Source: Dryocosmus kuriphilus
Lineage: Eukaryota > Arthropoda > Insecta > Hymenoptera > Cynipidae
Reading direction: 5' to 3'
Assembly (NCBI GenBank): GCA_038277395.1
Contig: CM076197.1
Span: 30,583,564-30,647,563, forward strand
Length of the DNA: 64,000 nucleotides
Shown here piece after piece: positions 35,301 to 45,447 of this stretch. Position 1 is the stretch's first letter. Every line of letters starts with the position of its first letter. A model generated the notes under the pieces. The model ran no database searches and was not told the DNA's origin. It saw only the letters and a program-made list of their open reading frames with translations. The position numbers and the translations under genes are program-made.

Positions 35301-36036
35301 GAGGGAGATCTAATGGCCGGAAATATGAAATTTGAAAGATTTAATGAGTTTAAATACATCGGTACTATTGTAACTAGCGACAATAACATTAAAACAGAAA
35401 ACCAACAGGCGGCTGCACGCTGGCAATGGGTGCTACTATGCAATAAATGCATTACTAAAATCGCGATCGTTATCCAGAAACATCAAAGTATGAATTTACA
35501 AAATTATAATAATGCCGGTCGTCATGTACGAGTGCGAAACGTGGGCGCTGACGAAAGGAGAGGAGAACAGGCTTAGAGTATTCGAAAATAAAGTACTCCG
35601 AAAAATCTATGGTCACAAAAGGGACGAACAGACTGTTGAATGGAGAAAACTGCATAATGATGAGCTGCATGCACTCTACGGGTCAGTAAACATTAATAGA
35701 GTAATGAAAGCGCGCAAATGAAGCTGGGCGGGACATGTTGCAAGAATGGACAACGAAAGAACTGTGGCGAAAGTTTTAAAAGGGAAACCGATTAGTAAGA
35801 GACCTCTAGGTAGATCAAGAAACAGATGGAGAGAAAAACGTATGGGATGATCTAAAAGAGATAGGACATGGTTATTTAAACTGAATGGAAGATGCACAGG
35901 ATAGAGATGCGTGGCGGTTCTGGGTAACTGAGGCAATGAACTTCCGAGTTCGCAAAACTACACCATAATAATAATGATGATAATAATAATAATTATTATT
36001 GTTATTATTATATTGAGTGGCTGCCTATGGAAAAAG
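32359..36036 (+). mobile_element. RTE-like LINE inserted in the foldback element
   Basis: Bounded by ATAG at 32355-32358 and 36037-36040, read as a short target duplication because removal rebuilds the palindrome arm. Contains a 5' untranslated region of about 620 bp (GC-richer than its surroundings), one endonuclease-RT frame and a 3' AAT/ATT microsatellite (35965-36010), the usual LINE tail. Length 3.7 kb, close to a full copy. Confidence 0.85.
32978..35940 (+). pseudogene. LINE ORF2: APE-type endonuclease and reverse transcriptase
   Basis: Starts MANIQKRTTTIKYLKAG at 32978. Endonuclease motifs: TLNVRSL, ALQETCW near 33115, and QIDHVLID and SDHFLV near 33640-33725. RT motifs: PSELIKNGG, FVDFEKAYDS (motif A, near 34855), GLKQGDALSCILFN (motif B, near 35030), GYADDLELLG (motif C, near 35150). 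The C-terminal part has ECETWALT and GHVARMDNER. Stops near 33302, 33332, 33462, 34364 and 34460, frameshifts near 34970 and 35500 and more after 35720. The clade is probably RTE or a near relative. Confidence 0.9.
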
Positions 36037-36698
36037 ATAGTTATATTTAGGTTAGGTTCGAAATGCGTGTAGATGAATTGTGAAACGAAAATTTTGTCTA
36101 AAGTAAGAAGAGAAAAGTTTTTTCTCCATACCTGTACTGTTGTTACTGTTAAAAAATCTATTGTAAATATGAAAAAAGATCGTTAAACGTTTTGTGAAAA
36201 CGAAACAGATCTGTTCCGTTCTCATCTCTTGGAATGTTAGGACGTTATTTTCCAAGATGAGAACGGAACAGACCTGTTTCGTTTTCACAAAACGTTTAAC
36301 GATCTTTTTGACATATTTACAGTAGATTTTTTAACACTTATAACAGTTTCTAACAGTAACAACAGTTTTTAACAGTTACAACAGTACAGGTATGGAGAAA
36401 AAACTTTTATCCTCTTGCTTTAGGCAAAATTTTCGTTTCACAATTCAGCTATACGTATTTCGAAACTAACCTAAATATAACTATAAAAGGTTTTAAACCA
36501 TTTTCAACATGAAACCTCTACACATGAATTAAAATAACTCACTATCTGTTTTTTTCGAAATCTAAAGGTCTGATGAAGGAATCTGAATGAATTCGGAAAC
36601 CTTATCATTGATATCATTTAAATAAACATAACTACATTTAGTCTGGATGATGTCGTTTCAATTGGGTTATTCCTACTTTTTTGAATTTATCAATTTCC

Positions 36699-38133
36699 CA
36701 GACGTAAAGAGGATAACTTTCATCTTATAAATAGAATTGAATTTAAAACTTTCTATAACCTCCAGTTATGTTTTAAGTACAAAAAAATGTTTCCCAGGGC
36801 AAACCTGAGGCAGAGTTCACAATAGGAATTTTAAAATCGACTCAGCATCGACACGATGTCTCTGCAGCGTCGACGTAATACGTGCCCATCTAATTGCTTC
36901 GCTCACGTTCCGTTTTTCTGTGTTTCATATTTAAAAATCAAAATTTTATCACATCCCAAAAAAAAAGAACAAGTTTTTTCAGCTTGCCTTTAAATTCCAA
37001 TAATACTTCTGAAAGAGTATGGAGTCAATGGTTCGCTTCTTAAATCAATTAAAGCAATATATTATGAAGTTAGTAGAGCGACACTCAGGGTAAATAGACA
37101 ACTGAGTAATTGGTTCCATACTAAGCAGGACGTCAGGCAAGGCTGTGTTAATTCGTCAAGATTATTCAATATATACAGACGTAAAACCACTTTAACGAGA
37201 CAAAAAGCAACTTTGGCTGAACGTTACCAAGCCCGAACTGACATTATCAGACCCTGCCGCGGGTCTGTTAACGTTTTTCCGTGTATGGCGGTATATAATG
37301 CCTACGTAAGCATACTGAAAAATTTTTCAGCTGGGCTTGATTTTGTGGCCAAACATCATTTTATGTACATTTAGAGTTCAAACTTCCTGGCCCAGGCGCC
37401 GCAACAGTCGATATAGGGATACTGTATACAACGACGAATAGTTTGTGCATGTAGCTACGACCATACCAGACCCAAAATCTGGCAACAGTGTAAAGGACTA
37501 AGCATCTCAACTTTAGTCACAATTAGAAAAGGTGATCGCTTATTCGAGACCTATCTCTAAGGTGCCTCGCAATTGCATCTTTTAAAATATACTTTCATCG
37601 CTTTTGAAAACTTTCTAGGTGAACTGTTATATACTAAGGCGTAGTTTGAAGATCATGGTTTAAGCCATTTTCTTTAGAACAGTAATTTATCAAAGCATGA
37701 CATATTAGGTTGTTTATATTGAAATTTACATAGAATGGTTTCTGGAAATAATGTTTTCTAATTTTAGTTTTGAACTTTTGCAGCTTTTGAGGTACACTAA
37801 GAAAAAAGAAGAATTTAAATGTTATATAGTAGTGTTTTAAAATTTTGTTTACTTTTCAAATCCTTTGCCACAATTTTTTTTATTTTTATAATAAACTGTA
37901 GAATTAGGCTTAACATTGATTAAACTAATTGAGACTTCACAGGTGTATGTAAAATTAGTAGCTCGTTCGAATTTTTTGGATTCCGTTTTTCGACAAAGCT
38001 CCCATTTATATTTTTGATGTTTTAAACAAAAAGAATGTGAAATTCGGTTCCTCAAAATTGCTCTACTTAATTTTATTCAAATATATTATTGTTTTTGCTC
38101 CAGAAAGTATTGTTTGAGAAGAAATTTATAACC
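36699..38133. other. Mostly unrecognised sequence
   Basis: Between the foldback element and the Polinton. Apart from the RT fragment at 37010-37176 nothing is supported. 37600-38133 is AT-rich. Confidence 0.4.
37010..37176 (+). pseudogene. LINE reverse-transcriptase fragment
   Basis: Plus-strand text YGVNGSLLKSIKAIYYEVSR followed by WFHTKQDVRQGCVNSSRLFN, matching the stretch around RT motif B (G-V-R-Q-G-C-x-x-S-x-x-L-F-N). Not part of the LINE at 32359-36036, whose motif B differs. No flanking motifs remain. Confidence 0.7.
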
Positions 38134-38139
38134 AGTGTG

Positions 38140-38265
38140 AGCAGAATACGGCAACTATGAGAAATTTGTGGTGGGGGTGATGGGAAATTTGTAGTCGGGA
38201 GCGTGCTTGGTGAAGATTGTGGAGTGGATATATAATTCTAATATAGATTTTTAAAATAAAGGGAT
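38140..38265 (+). repeat. Polinton left terminal inverted repeat
   Basis: About 125 bp matching the right end: AGAATACGGCAACTATG, AAATTTGTGGTGGGGG, GATTGTGGAGTGGAT and TATATAATTCTAAT appear in both in inverted order. Relative to the right copy it lacks an internal repeat of about 28 bp. Confidence 0.9.
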
Positions 38266-38513
38266 TTAGATTAATTTTTCGAACCATAAATAGAGATAAT
38301 TTGATAATAATAATGTAAGGAAATAAATCTTAAAAACTTTTGGAAAAAATCTGATATGACTAAAATATTTTAACGAGATAATGTTACTTAAAATTATTGA
38401 TGGGACCAGGTCCGAGAAATGAAAATCACAGTTTTTAGTTTATGTTGTTTTTATTTCTTTTCAATAAAAAAAAATTACATCTAAATTCTTAATTCTATCA
38501 TTATGAATAAACT

Positions 38514-40805
38514 TGTAACGCTGCTATTTCGCCCTCCCTAGAGTTCACTAAGTTCCCCTACCGGATGTCTCAGCCTAGCCAGGGTAGGATGCGGGGACAA
38601 GGGTAAAAGCAGTGATAACAAACGGTAACTTACAAATTAAATGAAGATGTATTCTCCCTCCAACCTTCATATGTCTAATTACGTACAAATGTGCGGGCGT
38701 GGGTGTGTGTGTGTGTGTGTGTGTGTATGCGGTGTACGCAAGGTGTGTGTGAATGACGAGCGATGATCACAATTCTATTACGTGTGCGTGTGGGTGTGTG
38801 TGAGTGGATATAATAATACTTAGTGCGTGGCGTGTATCGGTTGCGTTTAACGAGCTGGACGGGGTTCTCTCGTCGGGGAGGCGGCGTCGCGGATCTCGTT
38901 GGCGGCGATGCGCGTCGGGGCCATCGCCCGGGTGTTCGGTTAACTGGTTAACTCTGAAACAAGTTAATTACGGTGTCGTGAAAGCGGTGTCTCTCACGAT
39001 AGGGGGGGGGGGGGGGGTCGTATCGAATCGCCGGTGGTTGGGACGACTCCTTCTTGCGGTACAGTTCGGGTGATCGAAGGAGGCATCCCCAGGTTACAGT
39101 GTGCGTTCGGTCCACGGTCGGTGAGTTACGTTGGGTAGTCATAGTCGAGAGTTGCCGGACAGAAGGGTGGCCAGGTGATACCTGGTTCACGGCTTCCGTG
39201 TCGCGTGGGCCGACCATGGTGGAAACCCATCCATCGGCGCATACGTCGGTTGCAGGAGGAAGGTAGGGTTAACCGGACGGAAGGGTGGCCAGGGGATACT
39301 TGGTTCACGGCTTCCGTGTCGCATGGGCCGACCATGGTGGAAACCCATCCATCGGCGCATACGTCGGTTACAGGAGGAAGGTAGGGTTAACCGGACGGAA
39401 GGGTGGCCAGGACGTACCTGGATCACGTCTTCCGTGTCGCATGGGCCGACCATGGTGGAAACCCATCCATCGGCGCATACGTCGGTTGCAGGAGGAAGGT
39501 AGGGTTAACCGGACGGAAGGGTGGCCAGGACGTACCTGGATCACGTCTTCCGTGTCGCATGGGCCGACCATGGTGGAAACTCATCCATCGGCGCATACGT
39601 CGGTTGCAGGAGAAAGGTAGGGTTAACCGAACGGAAGGGTGGCCAGGGGATACCTGGTTTACGGCTTCCCTGTCGCATGGGCCGACCATGGTGGAAACCC
39701 ATCCATCGGCGCATACGTCGGTTACAGGAGGAAGGTAGGGTTAACCGGACGGAAGTGTGGCCAGGACGTACCTGGATCACGTCTTCCGTGTCGCATGGGC
39801 CGACCATGGTGGAAACCCATCCATCGGCGCATACGTCGGTTACAGGAGGAAGGTAGGGTTAACCGGACGTAAGGGTGGCCAGGACGTACCTGGACCACGT
39901 CTTCCGTGTCGCATGGGCCGACCATGGTGGAAACCCATCCATCGGCGCATGCGTCGGTTACAGGAGGAAGATAGGGTTAACCAGACGGAAGGGTGGACAG
40001 CACGTACCTGGACCACGTCTTCCGTGTCGCATGGGCCGACCATGGTGGAAACCCATCCATCGGCGCATACGTCGGTTGCAGGAGGAAGGTAGGGTTAACC
40101 GGACGGAAGGGTGGCCAGGGGATACCTGGTTCACGGCTTCCGTGTCGCATGGACCGACCATGGTGGAAACCCATCCATCGGCGCATACGTCGGTTACAGG
40201 AGGAAGGTAGGGTTAACCGGACGGAAGGGTGGCCAGGACGTACCTGGATCACGTCTTCCGTGTCGCATGGGCCGACCATGGTGGAAACCCATCCATCGGC
40301 GCATACGTCGGTTACAGGAGGAAGGTAGGGATAACCGGACGGAAGGGTGGCCAGGACGTACCTGGACCACGTCTTCCGTGTCGCATGGGCCGACCATGGT
40401 GGAAACCCATCCATCGGCGCATACGTCGGTTACAGGAGAAGGATAAGGGAGGAAGGTAGTCAGGGTTTCGGAGGGTGTGTCGTCCGTCGTCGTCGTCGGG
40501 TCGTCGTCGTCGTCCGGTAGCTCTACCACGGGGGTACCCGTCCATAGAGGAACCAGTGCAGCTTCGTCTCGTTGAGACCAGGCGGTTTGACCCGCCTGGG
40601 CGCACCGGGAGAAGTACCCCGAGCCACGTCCCGTTCGTGCTTATAACGACGCGAGCCGTGGGACGCGTCGGCGCACTGGTTCCCCCGTGGGGAAGGGATG
40701 GTAGTACGTTCGCTCGTGCCGGTGCGGTGACGTATACAATATATGACGATGGCTGTGGGTCGGGATGCAATTGGTATTTTAGCCGTGTCGTAACGCCTCG
40801 TTACA
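38514..40805. mobile_element. TGTAACG element, copy 2, with expanded minisatellite
   Basis: Begins TGTAACGCTGC, ends GCCTCGTTACA, flanked by AACT at 38510-38513 and 40806-40809. The same family as 27695-28703 but 2292 bp long because one internal monomer is amplified to 11 copies. Also contains GT repeats (38704-38730), a G16 run near 39001-39017 and an inverted pair AACCAGTGC (40551) / GCACTGGTT (40673). Inserted in the non-coding left end of the Polinton, so younger than it. Confidence 0.85.
39151..40448. repeat. 118-bp minisatellite, 11 copies
   Basis: Copies start (GGACGGAAGGGTGGCCAGG) near 39157, then every 118 bp to about 40335. Two main variants alternate: type A with GGGGATACCTGGTTCACGGC and type B with GACGTACCTGGATCACGTC (sub-type B' has GACCACG). 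The order is A A B B A B B' B' A B B'. Because 118 is not a multiple of 3, every frame cycles; the many overlapping frames of about 111 codons on both strands are by-products. Confidence 0.95.
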
Positions 40806-41182
40806 AACTTGAGAAGCGAAGTAAAAATAAATACAACTAAAAACTTAAAACTATGAATAAAAGTACACGTATAAAGTAACGAGTTGCATCATTACATTCA
40901 CGGAAGAGGACCATGCGCAAAGAAGTTTTATTTCTTTTCAATAAAAAAAAAACTGCATACAGATTCTTAATTCCATCGCTATGAATAAACTTGAGAAGCG
41001 AATTAAAAAAAAAATACGTCTAAAAACTTAAACATACGAATAAAGGTACACGTTTAAATTAACGAACTGCATCATTACAATCATGGGAGAGGACCTAACG
41101 CAAAGAATTGTACAATTTTCAACTAATTATTCCATACGCAAGGAGAGAACGAAATTCATTACCTATACATTATATACAATAC
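40806..41182. repeat. Polinton left non-coding end with a duplication of about 182 bp
   Basis: ACTTGAGAAGCGAA and following text occurs at about 40807 and again near 40989, with a shared TACACGT...GCATCATTAC block. The same sequence also precedes the inserted TGTAACG element (38440-38513). No gene. Confidence 0.6.
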
Positions 41183-41770
41183 TTACGAAAGGTATAAACT
41201 ATTACGCTTCGATGTACATGATTGTACACGTGAATCTAACCGATTTTTATTTTGTAGCGAGCAGACACAGCTGCCGCCATGTTTAGAATATGGAGCTCCA
41301 TTCCATTTCAACTTATGCTTGTCTAAAAGTCTTTTATGAAAGTTTACCACAATACGATCGTTATCTAATAGATTATCCGTCAAAATATCAATAAAATTAC
41401 GCAAAGAGCCACCATTGCACATATGATGAAGGAGCATGATACAAAACTGACCGCATACATTTGAAGAGGCACTCTGCAGTTATTTTGTGTTCCATCTGTA
41501 GAGGGTGGAGTTTCTTCGAAGACGATGAAGATGTTGAGGAATAAGAGGCGGTATCCCATAGCTGTCAAAGTAGGTCCTTCTGCCCGTACCATCGATATGG
41601 ATTCCGATCCAGTGGGAACCAGGCTGAGTGTGGTCATCGGTGTTAAAAACTATTACAGCTGGTCTTGTCCAGGTTTTAGGAATTTGATCTGCCGGGTATA
41701 CACCGATGATGGGTACTTTTAAAATCTGAATTGCCTGCAATATTTCTAGACTGTTCATTTTGAACGTCAA
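41183..41770 (-). pseudogene. Adenovirus-type cysteine protease (Polinton PRO)
   Basis: Minus strand. GSHWIGIHID near 41605 carries the catalytic His, FDSYGIPP follows, and NVCGQFCIMLLHH near 41445 carries the catalytic Cys in its C-G-Q-F-C context. The domain starts around IIGVYPADQIP (near 41700). The frame shifts between the His part (41480 rightwards) and the Cys part (41183-41437). In Polintons this Ulp1/adenain-like enzyme matures the virion. Last gene of the minus-strand array. Confidence 0.85.
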
Positions 41771-42083
41771 CAATTTCGTAAGCGTGGGGCGTAGAGGCAG
41801 ATGTTTCATTTGAAGATTCAATGCCATATGGAACTGAATTCTTGGCAATGAACGTTTTTCCACACGTCGCCTTTTTGTTTGAAATTTTGCAGTTTATTTC
41901 TTCTTGCCGTTGTTTTCGAAGCCAGTGGCGAAGTTTCATAGCATTGTTGAGAGCATACTTGAACAATTCCTTCTTTCTGACTCCATGGTGAAAACAGAAT
42001 TCTTTCCTATCTTCGAGTTTTCTAAAGGCTGGGCAGGTTAGTTCTTCCAAATTGATAATCTGCCTGCTGGTGATTTTCTGCAA
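41676..42083 (-). CDS. Small unknown protein upstream of the protease
   Basis: 135 codons from MQKITSRQIINLEEL. Cys/His-containing CPAFRKLEDRKEFCFHH at residues 17-33, then a basic helical stretch (KLRHWLRKQRQEE). Its 3' end overlaps the protease text in another frame, so it may be the N-terminal part of the protease gene shifted by an indel. No recognised family. Confidence 0.4.
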   Translation of the reverse strand: MQKITSRQIINLEELTCPAFRKLEDRKEFCFHHGVRKKELFKYALNNAMKLRHWLRKQRQEEINCKISNKKATCGKTFIAKNSVPYGIESSNETSASTPHAYEIVDVQNEQSRNIAGNSDFKSTHHRCIPGRSNS

Positions 42084-42085
42084 AA

Positions 42086-42509
42086 GTGAAGTCTTTTCAC
42101 GGCCAAGTGTGTAAATCTATGCCGCGGTTTTGGCAACTTCGCGATGATTGGAATACACAAACTTCAATGGAGTATCTCCATCGAACCATTCAATTCAATG
42201 GTAGAAACAAGTTAACCAGTTATTTTGTGATTTCGCACTTTCAGGAATTTCAGGGAACACATGCGGTGGCGCAGCAATCCAATGGGCTGTTTATTTATGA
42301 TCAACAGCAACGACAGCCACCTCCTTTGGTATAAGCTGATTGTCTATATCCCGAAAACCTTTTATGTCGATTATATAGTCCATTGTCTTTCAATAAACGG
42401 TAAACGCGTGGATGATGAGGCCTTTACAAGAAACTGGAAGCAACTGAATAGAGCTCCTTTTATACCCGGTACATATTCGATGTTCTGTACCCCCTCCATC
42501 TACAGTTGA
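42086..42509 (+). other. Possible plus-strand open frames between protease and capsid
   Basis: Frames 42086-42334 and 42261-42509 are open on the plus strand while the minus strand is full of stops. The text is not low complexity, but no family is recognised and no single frame covers it. Could be an accessory gene with a frameshift or chance. Confidence 0.25.
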
Positions 42510-42549
42510 TGCTGAAAACGGTTCTGGTAAACACAGGTCTGTGCAGATT

Positions 42550-43863
42550 CTAACCGCAGTAATCTACTATAACCTGTCTCGATGAGTCAATTTCCAGAAC
42601 GTTATCGTATTCAGGGTAGACTATACAGTTAATAGTGTGCTGTAGTGGTTGTGCTACATGAATTTCAATTCGTAAGCTGCCATGTTTAACGAGATTCCAG
42701 TGACTGACAGTGTGAAGAAAGATCAGGGGTTAGGTCAAATGCAAAGAGACAGTACCCGTTTGCGTAATCGGAACGATTAATATAATTTGCCTCATTGAGA
42801 AAATGAATTCCTGTTCCGGAAAACAGAGTATGGAGAGCATAGACATATAGCTTTCCTCCTGAGAAATCTGGTTGCAAAGGCTTGGATGGTATTTGCATGC
42901 CATCCACATAAAGAGAGAAATGATCAATGCTTAAGTGTTTAAAATTGTAGGGATTTTTACCTCGATGTCCATTGAATGACTCATTCTCGACAAATCCAAT
43001 TATGACCCTTTTCGGTAGCTGACCAGGTATAACATTATCTAGAGTTTCACTATGAACACCAGAATGAATTGTGAATGTTTTAACCTCTACTCTGGTGAGT
43101 GAATATTTAGCTGTGCCTTGTGACAGAACCTTTGAATGTGCAAGAAGAATGACAGGACTGATTTTTGCACGACGAATAAGAAGAAATGCTTCTTCCATGT
43201 GGAGATAAGCTTGATTAGTGGGATCCATGAGACAAAAAGCATCCGTGGAACGCACCACTCGAACTCTAAGCTCAACACCGTTCAAGAGAAACTTATCTTA
43301 ATTGAAAACATCACAGTGCAAATGGCCAATAAGATCAATTTTTTCTCCAATTGGTAAGAGAAGTCGTCGATCAACAAGACCCTTGTTTTATGTTCCGGTA
43401 TCATCCATACTGCCAGCAGTATCATTAACCCATAACGCTGATCTTAGATGACCTTTTTCGCTGCTGGTCCATAGTTGAGCAATGATTCAATATAAGCTCT
43501 GTATGCATATGCATATTCGGTAGTGATACCGGTTTTTGATTAAAGTATACATCCACCTGGTTAAACATGGAATGCAAAAGATTGTTGATGGGACCTACTG
43601 CTTCTACTTTAGAAGCGTTTTCTGAAGTTTTTTTAGGCGTCACTAATTTGACTCGTACACGTAAAAGCGTATGAGCAAGGTCAATGTACTCATCCCCCTG
43701 TCCTGGCACTACAAACTCAATGGGTGATTCATCTGTGAGAGATGAAACGAGCTTGTAGTAAATCCATTGAGAGGCCTCTATAGATATTTGTGTTGGAGGT
43801 AGGGAGATGATATCCAATTCCAATTTCAAACATTCACACGAGTGTGAGTGTACAAAAGACATT
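42550..43863 (-). pseudogene. Polinton major capsid protein (double jelly-roll)
   Basis: About 438 codons from an ATG at 43861-43863 (MSFVHSHSCECLKLELD) to a stop at 42550. Recognised from SLTDESPIEFVVPGQG, NQVDVYFNQKPVS, DGMQIPSKPLQPDF and LFSGTGIHFLNE, all typical of the arthropod Polinton capsid family often labelled F54H12.2-like. A frameshift lies near 43430 and in-frame stops near 43393 and 43299. Forms the icosahedral shell in related viruses. Directly downstream of the basic core-like protein. Confidence 0.9.
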
Positions 43864-43869
43864 TTTGTT

Positions 43870-44409
43870 TTATTTATTTCCAAAAATGTCAATGAACGAT
43901 CTTTTCGTACTTTTCACTTGTGTTTTTCGCTTGGATTTTTTCTTTGTTTTTCTCTTGACAGCTTTCTTCTTCTTCTTCTTCTTCCTGATTTTTCCACTCT
44001 TATTATTTTTTGTACGAGGTTTTTCGGTGATGTATAGCGCTCTGCGGAGGGTGGCCAACTGAACATTATGTTTCTTTCCAGCCGATTTATAGCCCGATCT
44101 ACTCATCAGACTTTCAACCCCCTCCATTGCTCGTCTCTTTAATTCTCTTCCAGCGTGATTGACTCGTGTCTCTACAGCTTTTTTAAATGGTATGTTGTGC
44201 TCTACATCAGCAATAATATTTGTTCCTTGACGAAGTGCTTCTTTGCCAACTACTCTTGCTCCACGTGGAAGAAATGGTAAAACTTGTCGAAACAGACCAC
44301 CGAGAAAACTTCCTATACCATGTCCTCGTTGATAATGAGAGCCGATGTAAATTTTGGAAATTCCTGCACCACCGACTTGAGATGTGTAGTAATCTGTGTA
44401 ATGACTCAT
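43870..44409 (-). CDS. Basic minor virion protein (pVI/core-like)
   Basis: 179 codons, intact. A glycine- and hydrophobic-rich amphipathic segment GIGSFLGGLFRQVLPFLPRG at residues 31-50, then helical text and a strongly basic tail with a run of nine lysines around residues 143-151. Placed between penton-like and capsid genes with only 6-8 bp spacing. Resembles the adenovirus pVI/core-type proteins reported in Polintons; the precise role (membrane lysis or DNA condensation) is inference. Confidence 0.65.
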   Translation of the reverse strand: MSHYTDYYTSQVGGAGISKIYIGSHYQRGHGIGSFLGGLFRQVLPFLPRGARVVGKEALRQGTNIIADVEHNIPFKKAVETRVNHAGRELKRRAMEGVESLMSRSGYKSAGKKHNVQLATLRRALYITEKPRTKNNKSGKIRKKKKKKKAVKRKTKKKSKRKTQVKSTKRSFIDIFGNK

Positions 44410-44411
44410 GT

Positions 44412-45341
44412 TTATTCAATGCGCTTGAAATAAAGTGTCGCAGTTGACGTACCGAGCTCGAATGGTACAGGAAGCCCCAGATGATCTCTTATATCTTTTT
44501 CTATCGTAGGAAACTTAGTATGAAGGATAGGTATATAATGAGGTGGTGAAAAATTTGTCACCTGCGTAGATCCAAAAATATATTTTTTCATATCCACCGG
44601 TACGACTCGCAAGAGTGGTGTTTTTACATTTCCAGTAATGCCTGGTTCGCATAGATCACAATAGACAAAAAGTCTATTGGGCAGGCCATTTGATAAAGTT
44701 GGTGGATAACGCGCCATGTACGAATCTATAGGTAAAAGTACCTGCGGTGCAAATCCTAAGATGCTAGATAATTCTTCGCTGATTAGAACAAAATGCCGGC
44801 CTGGAATTTTACATTCCTCTTTACATATTTTTTCCAGTGTTATATAGTGATTATTTATTTTTTCATGTTTTACAAGCAAATGTTTATTTACTTCAGGAAT
44901 GTTATTTAAAGTATATATCAAGTCGTCCACTTCTGAATAAACACCGGGTGGAAAATAAGAGGTTACAAGTAGTTTCCTTTTTCTTTCAGACAGTTCTAGT
45001 TTAAAATTTTTATCAACTGAAATATCATTGTCGGAGAAGGCTTCATCTAGACTACCAGTATGGTTTACCCAAACGCTTTCAACTGAAGGCTTTTCAATTA
45101 CCCCTGCTTTCTCTGCAACTGATTTTGGTACAATCGAAACTTGATTCTCCATGCTTGATTCACCTCTCACATGGAGAAATAATCGCGGGAACTGAATCTC
45201 TGCAAGCCCCACCACCCATCGACCATGCAGTCGAATTTTATGTGGGAGTTGTGTGGTAAAGTGAGTGGTCGTATTCTGTGGGAAATACTTCATACTACTA
45301 TCTCTTGGTAAAATGAGATGAAACTGATCTTCGTCGTTCAT
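44412..45341 (-). CDS. Penton-like minor capsid protein (Polinton PY type)
   Basis: 309 codons, uninterrupted, from MNDEDQFHLILPRDSSMKYF to LYFKRIE, ending 2 bp before the next gene. NTTTHFTTQLPHKIRLHGRWVV-like opening (positions 24-45), a YIPILHTKF motif near the C-terminus and beta-rich composition match the conserved Polinton minor capsid protein considered a penton. The longest intact gene of the element, while its partners are broken. Structural role from the family. Confidence 0.75.
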   Translation of the reverse strand: MNDEDQFHLILPRDSSMKYFPQNTTTHFTTQLPHKIRLHGRWVVGLAEIQFPRLFLHVRGESSMENQVSIVPKSVAEKAGVIEKPSVESVWVNHTGSLDEAFSDNDISVDKNFKLELSERKRKLLVTSYFPPGVYSEVDDLIYTLNNIPEVNKHLLVKHEKINNHYITLEKICKEECKIPGRHFVLISEELSSILGFAPQVLLPIDSYMARYPPTLSNGLPNRLFVYCDLCEPGITGNVKTPLLRVVPVDMKKYIFGSTQVTNFSPPHYIPILHTKFPTIEKDIRDHLGLPVPFELGTSTATLYFKRIE

Positions 45342-45447
45342 TATACAATCTTCAATTCAGAAGCCGGTATCCACGAACTGAATTTCGCAGGGTAGACCAC
45401 CCACTTTACGAGAAGTTGTTTCTTAGCTCCGCGACCTTTTGATTGAA

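Larger units (their letters stand above)
32143..36698. mobile_element. Long palindromic foldback element split by a LINE
   Basis: 32143-32358 is the reverse complement of about 36480-36698 (shared CCCAATTGAAACGACATC, TCATGTTGAAAATGGTTT). 36041-36243 is the reverse complement of about 36244-36482 (shared TTGTGAAACGAAAATTTTG, TTTTCACAAAACG). Placing the left piece directly before 36041 makes one arm of about 400 bp facing one opposite arm, centre near 36243. The intervening 32359-36036 is the LINE. No coding capacity of its own. Confidence 0.85.

Noticed and set aside
36052..36288. Open frame in the palindrome centre
   Set aside because: It reads into its own reverse complement; the hairpin explains the symmetry and there is no protein-like composition.
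39151..40448. CRISPR-like array of regularly spaced repeats
   Set aside because: The 118-bp units are repeated in full with no unique spacers, and the setting is a eukaryotic genome. It is a minisatellite.
38948..40529. Many overlapping open frames of about 67-152 codons on both strands
   Set aside because: All come from the 118-bp repeat, which lacks stops in several frames and shifts frame at each unit.
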